This document shows, one piece after another, positions 20,894-33,900 of a stretch of DNA of 64,000 bases. Made by a program: the position numbers and the translations under genes. Source of the stretch: Beroe ovata (lineage: Eukaryota; Ctenophora; Nuda; Beroida; Beroidae); assembly GCA_946803715.1 (NCBI GenBank), contig CAMPET010000006.1, positions 407,809 to 471,808 on the forward strand, written 5' to 3'. The notes beneath the pieces are model-generated. The model did no database searches, was not told where the DNA came from, and worked only from the letters and a program-made list of their open reading frames with translations. How positions within the stretch are numbered: the stretch's first letter is position 1; the number at the start of each line of letters is the position of its first letter.

Positions 20894-23800
20894 ATGAGTT
20901 ATAAGAAGATCACTCCGACCCCCATATCTGGGAACCTATGGTTCCAGGCAACTATGACTCTTCCTGCTAAAGGTACGTTATAGTATGAAGTATCACCTCT
21001 GACCTCATACGGTATAACATAGATTGATCATTGATCACATGTCTGACGTCTGTAGAGGAACAGCGGTGTTGTTCAAAATTCTTCTACGGATTCTATTCTT
21101 TATAGTGTTTATTACCAAGAATATCCACTATAGTGTTTATTACCAAGAATATCCATTATCCACTATTTCGCTTTGTTTGCAGTATAATCATTATACACCT
21201 CTGTCCTCTATAGATAAGACTTTGGATTAAGACAACCATTGACCATGCTAGACTTAAGGATACTTCATTACTTCTGAACTGGCTACACTCAAAGCACTTA
21301 TTCCTCCCTCATGCTCAATGTTGATGATTGGCGATGTGCAAGACGATTGGTTCATATAGTATTATAGAGTACATTCCGATACTCTGGTTTACTGTACATA
21401 ATATTCAACATTTAGGTCTTGGCATTACCCTCTGCTTGTGTGCCTGGGTTTTAACCCACAAACTGGTTGCGCTTCCAGTCATCATCTAAGATGAACTTGT
21501 CAGTTGATATATCCTGAATAATTACAATTCCCTACGGAGGAATATGTTATGCGGATTGTGTTAGCCCATTACACAAATTGTCTCCCCGTGTATTTGAAGT
21601 AGCGGGATAATTCGTGACAGCGCCGTGGCGGCGTGGATATCTGTCCCCGGTACAGGAGTTACTCTTGGCACTTCCCCTCTCCTTCACCAGTCCTCTCCTC
21701 CCTTCTCTCGAGCGGTACCTTCTCAGATACACAATGTGTACCATGCGAATATTGCAGTAATTCGCCTACCAGCGATGTGCATTGTGCATACAGCATATAT
21801 AATGTATATTGTGATTATAGGGTTGGAGTACTCTTTCGACTCAAAAATCATCAGTATCCTTGTCCTTAGTGCTGTAGCACTTGACTTCTAGGCTACCAAG
21901 TGGCAATTATTGTGTACACAACTTCATACCCTGTTCTGGGTAGGAGTAATGGATAGGTATATATTATGCATATAAAGTACTAATATAAATATAGACTTGT
22001 ATTTGGTGCTCGAGCTCCAGTGACATCCCTTTCCTCTCTCGCACACAGTGTATTGTAGACCACTATAGTTCCATGTGTATGTTAAGGGGTGATTCCATGC
22101 TGTGTGTGTGTGTGTGTGTGTGTGTTTGTGNNNNNNNNNNNNNNNNNNNNNNNNNNNNNNNNNNNNNNNNNNNNNNNNNNNNNNNNNNNNTGTGTGTGTG
22201 TGTGTGTGTGTGTGCGTGTGTGTGTGTGTATGTGTGTGTGAGTGTGTATTCCTCTATCACCACCGACACGGTATGATCACACAGGTCGTGGCTGTCACTT
22301 GATAACAGAGCACATAGAGAAGATAGAAGAGCTATCTCAGTTCAAAGTGGGACTTTGTCACGTGCTTCTGCTCCACACTTCTGCATCGCTTACGCTCAAT
22401 GAGAATTGGGATCCAGCTGTCAGGTATTGTAATACGAATATTCTCACGTGTGTTTCTGACATCTCCATCGTAAATCACAAAGAACAACCTCTAATAAACA
22501 CTCATTTAAACATTGGACAGTGGACACTTCTACTCACTACTGTCACTTTAGAGTGATATGTTGTATAAATTATCAGTTTCTCACTGATCAAAAACAGATC
22601 AAAAAACTATTCTATTCGTCAAGCTTCTTAATCCATGAGACATGCACCAATTATGTATTCAATTTGTATCCCTAACATTGTTTAAGTGAGTTACTATACT
22701 TGACTTCTCCGTTGTCGATTACTCGAAACAAACTTGCTGTCTACGGAAATAACGCTCTGTAAGCAAGTACTCGGAATGCATGAAAGATGATTAGGGATCA
22801 TAATTTTAGCTTATGCTTTGTTGAATTTAATGCGTTCCATTAAACAAGCTCATAGACAAATCATCATATCCTCAGCATTGCATCCTGATTTGGATAATGA
22901 TGTGTACAAGAGTTATGTCTGAAGATAATCCTAGAATAAAGCTGGATACTGTCGCTAATTTACCTATTTAACCTCAACAATGTCGTCGAGTCTACATTCA
23001 TCGTTGCGACCGGTTCCATGACCCAATACCCAACCTGACATCTGTACATTAGGCTCACAGACCTTATAATAATTAGCATGGAATAGAGGAATAGGACATT
23101 AAGTGACACTGTGACACATGACATATCCGTGACACCCCAGTATTACAGGATGAGTTCTCCGTGACACATTTCCCCATTCCCAGGAGTGACATGGAAGTGA
23201 TGCTGAACCAGCTAGCACCTGAGGAGGGTGTCAGTTACACACACACATGCGAGGGCCCAGACGACATGCCTGCCCATGTAAAGAGCACTCTGATCGGGAG
23301 TGAGCTTACAATCCCCATACATGCCGGGAAACTAACGCTGGGCAGATGGCAGGTTAGTGGATATCACTGGGTTAAACCTCAAACTTGATACGCTAGATTG
23401 AGATCGCTAGTTTTCCTAAATAGTTCAAATTAGCGAGTTTCTTATCGTTGACATACGACCCATTGTGTGTTTGTGTCATCAAGAAACCGTCATATACTGT
23501 CATGTTTCTTGTCTTTGCAAAAACCTTGCATGTTCTATATTAATGACGTGTCACAATGTACCATTATCGCTATGTCATTGTCATCAACACTCCTTGCTTA
23601 TCGATAGCGGTGCCAATCAACTAATAGCCCCCCAACATTGATTATCGACCCTAATTGCCCNATAAACCCCTCTCTTATCATGTATGACCGTTGCTCGTTT
23701 TCACCAGTGCTCTGATACTTGTGTCTGTGTGTTGTGACGTGCAGTGCCCGTTTTCCAGCGTGTTGTTCGTTGTTCAGTGTTCACTGTTGCTGCTCTTTAC

Positions 23801-23927
23801 ACTGTTTGGTTTACAGGGACTGTGGTTATGTGAGCACAGGAATTGCGCGGGAACCAGGAAAATAGTGATAACTCTGACTGGTGCTCCTGCCAGCAACGTG
23901 CAGCCACACACTAACGGAAACGCCTAG
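20894..23927 (+). CDS. YjbQ / UPF0047 family protein
   Basis: Four exons: 20894-20972, 22285-22423, 23184-23352, 23817-23927; 165 aa. The family is a small single-domain fold, best known in bacteria and archaea, with a weak thiamin-phosphate-synthase-like activity reported for E. coli YjbQ; its true role is unsettled. Signature residues are all present: [34 protein letters not shown], the loop [29 protein letters not shown] and LWLCEHR, with the three conserved His positions. Exon 1 is far upstream, across an intron with a GT microsatellite and a 60-base assembly gap, and was chosen because it supplies the missing first strand in frame. Introns show that it is a resident gene and not bacterial contamination. 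Confidence 0.88.
22100..22240. repeat. (GT)n microsatellite with assembly gap
   Basis: GT repeats on both sides of a run of 60 N (22,131-22,190) inside intron 1 of the YjbQ-family gene. The gap size is probably arbitrary. Confidence 0.9.
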
Positions 23928-25699
23928 AATCCCCCACAACCCCCCTTGGATATCGTAGCTTAACCCCTCGGTTTGTCACGGACATTTCTAATATAGACAA
24001 TCCCCGTCTTATATCGACTATAGACTATAGATAAGCGAATCTCTTGGTCCATTACAAATAGAGCCTGGATACATAGTTCGATGAACAATGTTTCCAGGCT
24101 CGTTCTGTAATGAACAGTGTTCATGCAGTGTATGAATAGGATACAAAGTCCATGTACTTAAGAGGAATATATGTATCATTCTACATGATGGAATGGGGTT
24201 GATACATCTTCTAAAATTGCTAACTAAGTTTCTTGTCCTCTTCTTCTCTTCACTCATAGCTTGAAGACATGGAGTCGTGCCATATTTCTCCCTAGTATGT
24301 ATTTCTTATCGTGGAAGTTGCCCATAATATATATATGTATGAGGATGTCATTAGTCGAATAACTGTGTATTTAGACATGAATAAGGCTGCTTAAATCGTC
24401 AAACGTTGGATAGAGAACAGTTTATTATGTGTTTTGGGTATGTCTAATACTAGACAAAAACACGAAAAGATAGATAATTGATGATTATGTTATGCAATTG
24501 TTTGCTTTTAGAGGAGTAATGAAGGTTATTATACTCCATTTAGATTTTAGAGTTCTTGAACGTTATTTGAATATATTTGGAGGAGTTTTATTATGACCAT
24601 GTAAAGGACTCTTTGTATTTGGATACTGGGTAAGTGGGGGCTCATTATAGAGCAACTGCAAGCCTCCTTCCGAAGTAAAATTCGTTGATCATATTGTTGG
24701 AGAAATCTTGATTTGACAGATTAACAGAATGTCCCTGCATCTTTCCAAAATGTTATGGAGCCCTTTGATCATGGAAATGAGACCGAAAAATAAAGAATAT
24801 AATACAGAAAGCTTGATTAATAATTAATTCAGATCATTAATCGATGGTATGTTAGATTGTTATGGATAAATATTAATTGTTAACTGTAATTTTGAGAGAA
24901 TTTTAAGATGAGTGCTTATGATTGCTTCTTATCTACTCTTTGAAATGATATATGTTGACCTCCTGCCAACGGTCATTTCACATGATTAGATTTATAATAG
25001 GTCTGTGGAGGAGAAGAGTAATGCACGAAAATGACTAATACAATTAAATTGAGTACTTATATAAATATAGTGAGGTATCTCATCTTGCCTCCTCATCCGA
25101 GAATCCGAGATACCTTACCTCAAACACTCGACTTAAGGACTACTAAATATAGAAGGTAATACACAACTGCGTGAATGATAATTGGGAAATTGCCAGCTAA
25201 TTGTCGAATCAGACGGATATAATTGATCGTTCTAAATTGGTTATATAGTTGTTCAAGGAGTGACTTCCACCACCAAGACTTTATCATAGGGGTTCTCTTG
25301 ATGATAATAGATTGCGATCCGTAAATTCCGAAAGTTGAAACTGTGTTTATAGAAAATAGGGCGAGAGATAACAGAGTATTGTTGAGGAGCAGCGAAGCTT
25401 CTCCATAACGAGTACTGTCATCAGTTATTATTTACAAAGAGAGTAGAAGCACCTACGGAGTAGTAATCAAGAGTCAAGTTGTAACCTAATTATTGATCCA
25501 AATTACCGTGATATCACAGTCTGATAGCGTGTTACGATTATCCATCCATACATCTTTGGTTTGCCATAAACTGGTACATAACATGCCACATGTATCACTA
25601 CGCCACACTTCCTTTTGCAGTACCTTGGAACAGCCTGTTACTGCAGATCAATGACTGGTGTTTTTACCGGCCAGTTGGCAGATACACTTAAACTGTAGT

Positions 25700-25741
<42 letters not shown>

Positions 25742-26488
25742 AGTGAGATATATAATTTGCATCCCAATAGTAAGCAACATAGTTGTCTTGGTAACATCTG
25801 CTTGTTGGATTGGTGGGGAAATAACTATAGAGTGATGGCAGGAAGAGTGCTCTTGGTTCGCTAGTCTCTCCACGCGTATCAAATGTGTAGCACGCTGTCT
25901 ATTTCCCATAGACACGCATAAACACACACACACACACACACCCACCGCACACACGCGCACCCACCGCACACGTCACACACGCATACTTTTATAGTAGGTA
26001 CCTATTACATGCAAAAATCTCGGCACACTCGACTATAGATCTACTTCCACTATAAGTTCTGTGGTGTGAATCTGTGGCGGATCATTGATCTGAGGATCAT
26101 GCTCACCCAGACAGTGAGTTAGCGTGTGGTGTCATTAGTGGTGGTAGTCTAGCCACTACTCATTTCACACTTCATGATCTGCTACCAGTAATTGTATTAG
26201 AGATTTGGAGAAGAGATTGGGAGATTGCAATGTGTTGCTAAGAAGTTAAAAGTAGGCTTTACATGATTGTGGCACACAATATAGACGGAAAATGGGGCGA
26301 AATGATAACTGCTGGTTACCTAATGTTAGAGTTAGCATTTGCGCCTCTATATCATTTCACCCCTTTATTTGTCCGCGCATGTACACAAGACTGTGGAGTG
26401 CAGTCAGTGAAATGTGCCCCTATCCCCCAACTTAGTACTTACAGTTGATTCTCACTAGCAGACTAGCTAGTAGCTGATACAGTATGAC
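23928..26488. other. Long intergenic region before RAD18
   Basis: About 2.5 kb without a recognisable gene. It holds a fold-back at 24,050-24,112, a GT run at 25,699-25,740, an AC run at 25,918-25,960, and many TATAG/CTATA words. It is the longest gene-free stretch in the first 36 kb. Confidence 0.6.
24050..24112. repeat. Fold-back downstream of the YjbQ gene
   Basis: Arms 24,050-24,069 and 24,093-24,112 (CATTACA...GAGCCTGGA and its complement) pair at 17 of 20 positions around a 23-base loop, about 120 nt after the stop codon. Confidence 0.7.
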
Positions 26489-27113
26489 ATGGATTCTGTC
26501 TTGGTGGACATTGATTCACCAGAGGACTTCCAGAATGCCGATCTACGGGTAAGTTAGAGTTTCGCATGAGTTTTAGCGGCGGGAGTTTTAGTGGTGACGT
26601 TACTCAATAACCTCTCAGTTTTCTGTTCCATAATCCTATCGCAATATATTCACCATCATACATTGACCAGAGTATGGATGAGTTGTTACGATGTCCCATA
26701 TGCTGTGAAGTGATGACCACCGCTACGCTTATCGTCAAGTGTCTCCATAACTGTGAGTACCTTGTGTTTGGGTAACTCTGGGTAGCCAGTTCACCTATAC
26801 AATTTGAAGATCTGTCACTGTTCGAGAAAGTGCGGCAATGATGAGCTGTATGAACTATCGTCAATAGGTAACGATAGATTTGGTTTTCGTTCTGTCGTCC
26901 AATAGCCGCCCGAGCATACTGTGTGTCATAATCCCATTGAACATGTACACGAATTCTGTGTTGATTTTCCGAATCACATATTACACACCCCTCCCTCCAG
27001 TCTGTTCTATCTGCATACGACGACATATTGAACAGAAGGAACAATGCCCCATATGCAAAGAGGTACGTCATCATGGCGCATGACGTGACACATGATTCTC
27101 TGTGAGTGAGTGA

Positions 27114-27154
<41 letters not shown>

Positions 27155-30100
27155 GGTGTCTATGTGTGTTGATATATGTCTATTTCGCAGGTATGTTATG
27201 AGAACTCACTGGTTGTAAACAAGCTTGTTAACCAGCTGGCAACGCACTATCTGAATGCAAGGTAGCTCTCATTCAAATTCCAATATTTTCCACACTAGAT
27301 TACGATGGCTCATACTGATCTACTACCACACTTCTTATCCCAGGACTGATTTAGTATCTCTAGACAAGCAGCTGACAAGTTCTCCAACTGCGGACAGCAG
27401 TCGACCAGCTACTGAATTGCACACCCCACAAAAATGCACAACCGCCAGTATAGCTCCATCCCCGTGTGCCAGTGCACAACCCTCGCTCACATCCTTGTTC
27501 AAAATAAAGAAGAGGGGATCATGTGATGTGAAGACAGTTGGTGTGCCCAGTTGCTATGAGAATAGTGGCAGTGGGACCGATGCGAAGGGCGTGGTCAAGA
27601 ATGATCAGAGAATCCAACAACCCGCTTCAGCATCATCATCAGGTAATAAAAAATTCAGTGCCATGATCGAAACAGTAACAGTCGGGACTATAGATATGTT
27701 TCCTGTAATGACGTGGACACATCCCATCCGCGAATTGGGAAGGAGGTCTATTCATCAAAACAGAAAGAGACCTCATGGAGCGCGTAAATTCCATGTCATA
27801 TACGTACGCCGCGCCGACATTTCCGTGATCGGAAAGCATTCTGCACGTGAGAAGAAAATCATAACCCTGCGGATTTCATCGATACAGCCCGTTGCTTTCA
27901 CTGATCGAGGGTTCATGGGTTCGGAGCGATACATCCATCGATGGTCCAAACTTCAAACCGATGATCGATAGCGTCAAGTTGTACCGAATTGTACTGATGG
28001 CAACGGATGCATTCTTTTTCCAGGTGAATGCAAGTGTCCTGTGTGCGACTGTTCTCTGCTTCCTCACAAAATAAACCAACACCTAGACCTCTGTCTCAAA
28101 CGACAAAAGAGGGAAGAGGGGTCAGTATTGCCACAACTTTGACATTTCAACATTAGAACCACGTGTTTACGCGTAATCAAGCATTTTCGAACTGAACTTT
28201 TTCCAGCGAGATGAAAGGATCGCCAGCCAAGAGAAAGAAGTTACCATGTCTTGTCTGGAATATGATGAGTGAGAAGAATTTGAAGGAACAGTGTAAGAAG
28301 TACAAACTCCCGACAAACGGTCGTAAAACTGACTTCATCAAACGACTGAAGGAGTATACACTCAGATACAACAGCCAAATTGACCATCAGCAACAGAAAT
28401 CTGGTACGTCCTAACTTGGTCGTATCAATTCGCAGATGATTTCAAGTTCCACCCTATTTCTTTTCGATCGGTCAGTAATTGATCCCTCCCTTCTTTACAA
28501 GTACTAGCTCTTGCCCGCGAAGTTACGGAAGTGGAAAGGGTACAATCGAGGGGTGCTGTGAGCGTTGTGGGAAAGATAAAAACAGACGCCGACAAACAAG
28601 CATATTCTGAGAAGTACGAGGACCAATTCGTGAAACTGATAAACGCTGCTCGACCAAGCCATGCTAAACCATCTGGTACGGGTAAACACCCAGGAATTCC
28701 TAATCCAGTCTTCGCTCCTTCATTTCATTCAAGTTGAATGAAATGAAGAAGCGAATACTGGATTAGGAATTCCTACTTGGGAATTTCCAATTAACCCTGA
28801 CAAAATGTTGCCGACTGTATAATCCACTTCTTTATATGATCCACTTTTGCAGGAGGAAACAACCGTTCCCGGGTTGCAACCACTGACGACGAGGTAACAA
28901 TAACTCACGAAGTACTCTCGACCCCGAAGAAGAAATGTAACGGATCGCTCCTCGGTTTTTTCGGAAGTCCATCAGGACATTCGAGCAACGGTCAGAGGGA
29001 CAGATCGTCAACCTGCCATGTCCTCCCTTCTCCCAGTAGTCAGAACACAACTGCTGGTGACAGTGATGATATCCAGCAGTATTCATCCCCCATCAGCGCT
29101 GTCAAACACCCCACTTGCACCTCTACTCCGGCTCTCCCATTCTCATCACGGATCCAGTTACCATCCTCAGAATCAGCAGGTGATGACGAGTCATCGCGTG
29201 CTCATCATCCATCACACCTCCCCTCCCCAGTTTGTATAGATGTTTCCCCATTCGGAGGAACGGCCGATGGAAAACATGACAATACAGTAGTACCGAGACA
29301 GGACGTCTCCACAACACCCCGGGCCGTGTCACGTGATAAGATCTCTCCTCTTGTCTCTAGAAGTGACGGCTGCAGGACAGCTGCCCCCAAAACCCTCTTC
29401 GCATCTCCCCCAATCAATTGCTCCAATTCTGGGGACGATGATTTGTTTGGCGAGGAATTCGATGATTTGGGTGATCTCGATTACAATGAAATCGACCAAT
29501 CACTCACTCAACAGCCGAAGATAGAACCACACCAGCATCCAGAATCAACAAACACTAAAATCGAGGGTAAAAGCTCATCAATACTAGCTAGAGACCTGAC
29601 CAGAACTCCGAGCCCTACGATTGAAACTAAGAAGAAGAAAAAACGGGTGAGGGATCCAGGAATCTCGAAGGGGGGCGCGGGCATGATACTGGACCATGTT
29701 TTGGGTGAAGATCACAATGCCTATCTGGAACAGGAAGTTTCCCGCTTGTACGAATACCGAAATGAGAATGTCGACTCGACCAACATGACGAATATCACGA
29801 AATTGGACAGGTTACTGGAGAGATCGTACAAAACGTCCAGTAATACCACACCACGCACTGGACACGATGATAGTCTCGCTGAGATGTTGCAGGATCTTGG
29901 CAGATCGCCATCCCTCAGTGGGGAGGCAGAGGTCTGCAATGTGACGTCACCACATGGCACAACCCCGCGCACACTTCCCGCTTTAGACCTGATCGAGTCA
30001 CCGCCAATGATTGTTCCCGACATGTGAGTACCAAAATCAAAATGAGTGCACCGGACTTGATATCAGTGTTCCGTTGTGATCAAATTCTTCATTTTTTACT

Positions 30101-30317
30101 CAATTCGTGAAACCACTTTTTCTCCAGAGACGAAGATAGTCTGCCCGCACAACTCAACTCCTCTCCCGAACTATCCTTGGAACTGTCCGGTAACAGTCCG
30201 GTCATTGACACGGGTCTCAGACTGCGAAAGAGAAAATCCGGGGGTTTCAGCCCCTGCTCGGGAACCCCTCCGAAACGGGGCAGAATTACCAGACTCCAGG
30301 ACGGGCATGGAAATTAA
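26489..30317 (+). CDS. RAD18: E3 ubiquitin ligase RAD18, long form
   Basis: Ten exons: 26489-26548, 26671-26752, 27001-27062, 27191-27261, 27344-27642, 28024-28120, 28207-28403, 28502-28675, 28853-30023, 30128-30317; 800 aa against 495 in human. RAD18 with RAD6 monoubiquitinates PCNA at stalled forks. Domains in order: RING C3HC4 at aa 28-67 (LRCPICCEV...CLHNFCSICI...EQCPIC), UBZ4 zinc finger C196, C199, H211, C215 (CPVCDCSLLPHKINQHLDLC), SAP domain about aa 230-270 (SEKNLKEQCKKYKLPTNGRK), then the helix that in human binds RAD6 (DKQAYSEKYEDQFVKLINAA). The last 450 residues form an unusual Ser/Asp-rich tail, with basic patches KKKKKRVRD and a C-terminal RKRKSGG...PPKRGR resembling nuclear localisation signals. 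Two PIP-box-like motifs are discussed in the findings. Confidence 0.92.
27102..27153. repeat. (GAGT)n/(GT)n microsatellite in a RAD18 intron
   Basis: GTGA repeats pass into a long GT run in the intron between exons 3 and 4. Confidence 0.9.
28693..28773. repeat. 81-bp near-perfect palindrome in a RAD18 intron
   Basis: Arms 28,693-28,732 and 28,734-28,773 are 40 bases each with only two mismatches around a single central base. It starts GGAATTCCTAATCCAGT and occupies almost half of the 177-nt intron 8 (28,676-28,852). Confidence 0.9.
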
Positions 30318-30978
30318 CAACACAGATGTACTACAGAGTAAACATGTACGGAGCACATTGTACAGGACCCTCAACATTGTGGATGGATGGTGGTTGGTAT
30401 CAGCGGTCTAGCATCGCCAGACAGTAGATCCTGCGACCGCCAATCGCCATTCGGACAAAAGCGAAGTAGAGAAGAATGCAATCAAAAACTGACTCACGGA
30501 TTCACTGAAAATACTGACAATGAGATTGTTCCATTTATTGTTGACGTTTATGTAATTTTTAACAATTTGATATCCTCTTAATACATTCCCTACATTATTC
30601 AATTTCTACTAGTACTTCAATTTACACTGTAGTAGGTAAGCCTTAATGAGCTAAGCTTGAAAGTTTCGTCTTTTCTAATCTCTTCTTTTTAAGTTGCTTT
30701 TTTTATGCTTAAATTTCCCTCTAAAGCTTCTTTTATTCGATAGTGGTATACAGTTTCACGGATACGCCTGTAAGTGTAATTCGATTGTTATTGTAAAAGT
30801 GTATCCTGATGTTTGTCCTAATTATTGTTTATCTTAGAAATAATGATTGCATTTGTATGGGATTGGGAACAGTATTTCATGAGGACAAAGTTGATAGTCA
30901 TACATAACGCACATGGTTTATGGTGATCGCTTGAGCGATTTGCTGTTAATTTGGCTGCTGGACTGTTTGATAGTGTGA
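30318..30978. other. RAD18 3' flank
   Basis: AT-rich, no gene recognised. Confidence 0.5.
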
Positions 30979-33900
30979 ATGAAATTATCCGCATTTGTGG
31001 ATCCTTGTGCCCTCACAAGAGTGAATGTCTCGTTGCCCGTGACAGTTAGGTCGGTGCTCAGTCATCTTGCATATCTCTTTGAAAAAGCACATGCAGAGAG
31101 GCCAGCTGATTTCAAGAACACTGAACTCTATCGAGCTGCAGCAAGAGACGTGTATAAGCTGGTAGCTGATGACTATGGTCAGCCACTTTCACTCTCATGC
31201 CCAGTGTGGAAACTGTCGACCATTTCTAAGTAAGTGACTTGGCAGACTATCACTGATTTGAATTGCAATTAGCAGTTGCAGTTGAGCAAGTACTATAGAC
31301 TTTAGTAGGACTAGACTATATTAGGACTAGGAACTAAAGTAGGAACCAAAACTTGACACTTCTTACTCCCACAGTAAGGTCGGAACGATACACAAGAAAT
31401 GTCTTAAACTTAGAGCAAAAAGCTCAAAGTCGACAGTTGAGAAGTTTACGAAGACATTGGACGACGACTTTCTATCCGGCTTATTTCCCGTGGATAAATT
31501 GACCCTCATCGGCAACGCCACTCACTCTCATGAAGAAGTTACATCTTCTCGTTTTGATGTGATTGTGAGTACTCTCATCCTTCCTCATGGTAATCACTCT
31601 AATTATAAATATATCCAGGTAAACAATTAGGTGACCAATCGAAAAAAAAATATTTTCGTTGCATTTGCAAATGCAACATTCCCAGTCATGATATTTGTGC
31701 TGTTGATATTGCTGTCGTGGTATTGTAACAGCTTTTTATTGGAGAAAAGAATAAAGGGACCGTACTAGCCTGTACTTCCTATAATTCCAATAGCTATTGC
31801 TAATGCTAGCTCACGTGGCTCTTACTCTTAGGGGCAGAAGATTGCAAATCTAATTGAAATTACCAGTTCAATATTATGCAGATCGCGCTCACTGTCATTG
31901 CATAAAATTAGAGATGACTATACTGCAAAAACGATCACATTTTACCTCGAGTTATAACAACTACAACAAGCGACGGCCCTTCCGATTAGATTTGTAGTTT
32001 ATCAAAGTGAGACTGTTTGGCTCGACGGCGGTATATATCCAAAATGCGCAAACAATGTTTGCGGTCACTGACTGAGAGTGAACACACACACACACATAAA
32101 TTCCGTGGGAATGTAGCTCGGATATATATGATAATGTGACACTGTTTCCACTTCGCTGATTGGACAGCGCCTCAGTATACTAATACACTATGAATAACGT
32201 GTCGACCAGTCTATAGTAACGTGTTGCCCCCCACGCCTGTGCCAACTGCTAGTACTACAGCTAGTATACGACGCCTGTGCTGCTTAATAGTAGTATGTAG
32301 TAGATCTTGGACACTGTCCGATCTGTATTCCCGGTCACAGTGCACATTCCACCGTATATCTCAACACGAGCCAATCACAGCATGACTCGTACAGTTGTGA
32401 GGGCCAATGGGAGACAGGTATGATGTCACGTGAGAGTTGCACGCGGCTAGATAGCGGAAAATACGTAATGAGGTTATGTTACATATCGGGACAAGAACGC
32501 ACACTCCAAAACCTATAGACTTGTGCCGCGGTCACATGATTCAGCGTTATGTGTCACACGATGAAAATGAATATGATTATGATGCGGCGCACTCCGAATC
32601 TTGCTGCGTGGGCTGCATCACGTGACTAGAGCACCCTCTATCCCGTGACCAAACAGATCATCTCAAAAGATGGGTAACACCGGTCCTTTAGATAATCTGA
32701 TAGAATACATGTTTCTTGTTCACAGTTTTGGCTGATCACAGTTTTGGCTGTTCACAGTTGCCTAAGCGCCTTCACACTGCCGCGGCCTATTCAATTTCAA
32801 TACCTTCTGATCCCATGAGCATACGTGAGCACGTACGCTTTCCAATCACATGACTTGACATCTCGCAGCAACAGCACAGTGAAACTGTAATGAAGTTACC
32901 GGGTTATCGATCGCTTAACACTTGCCGGGGGAATCCTGTTTTCTAATTCTAGTGCCATGTTTATTTAACTGACTTTGGAATGTGGATGTTGTTTTATTCG
33001 GTTGAATCACATAGAAACACGACTCAGATGTCAAAATTGTATACTCGGAGTAGTATAGCACTCATACAAGTTTCTCATTTTTAATTCTGCATTCAGTGTA
33101 ATCATTATCCCGTGTGTGTAGAGTGCCTTTTTGATATTGTTCACAATCACATTGAACCGTATTGTGTGTAACAATTGTAACTCTGATTAACAACAGAACG
33201 ACTGTCATGAGATTATCTATCGTCATATTTTTATCTTTGTGATCATTTTACAAACCAAATACTGTGTGAATTGACACATATCTGCCCATTATGATTATCT
33301 TGACTCTTGAGTGCATTCAGCTTTAATTCTTATATGTTCATGAAATTGTCACCTAGCACAATTTCCCCCGTCGAATAATGCTTCTATAGCATGTTGGTTT
33401 GCAGTTCTGTTCTCTAAGCTCTCAAGTTGATACGGATTATAATGTAAAACCTACCATAATGTAAAACCTACCATTGCGGATCAATGTAAAACCTAACAGT
33501 CTTGTTTTACTTTGCAAATTCAATCTGCTGGGTGTTTTTATCAAAATTGTGTGTGTGTTGCAGATGAACCCCATGTTTGTGGAGGTAACCGATCAGTGGG
33601 GGACGACAAAACACAAGAGAAGGGTCAGAGCCTCTCCTAAAAACCCATCAAAGATAACCAGGATGAACGAAGCAGTCTTTCAGTGGTAGGTACATGTGGA
33701 TGTTCGAATCTCTTAAAGTTAATCCCATTGAAAAACTACACGAAGAAGGGAACTGGCATATACCTTAGGAGACATATTAATGCGGATCAATATTCAAGAG
33801 TTAGAATTGTTGGTGGTTCGAAAATATGTTTTTTTTCAAGAATGAATATGTCTCCTTACGTAATTCAGAGGTAGATAGACGTGTAGTGTCGTAGTGGGTC

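Noticed and set aside
22063-22302. Cys/Val repeat ORFs around 22.1-22.3 kb
   Set aside because: They are translations of a GT microsatellite with an assembly gap.
27643-27971. Continuation of the RAD18 frame past 27,642
   Set aside because: The family UBZ finger resumes only after splicing to 28,024, and the read-through has no similarity.
28693-28773. microRNA precursor
   Set aside because: The stem is almost perfectly paired over 40 bases with a one-base loop, unlike a pre-miRNA; it could still yield hairpin-derived small RNA.
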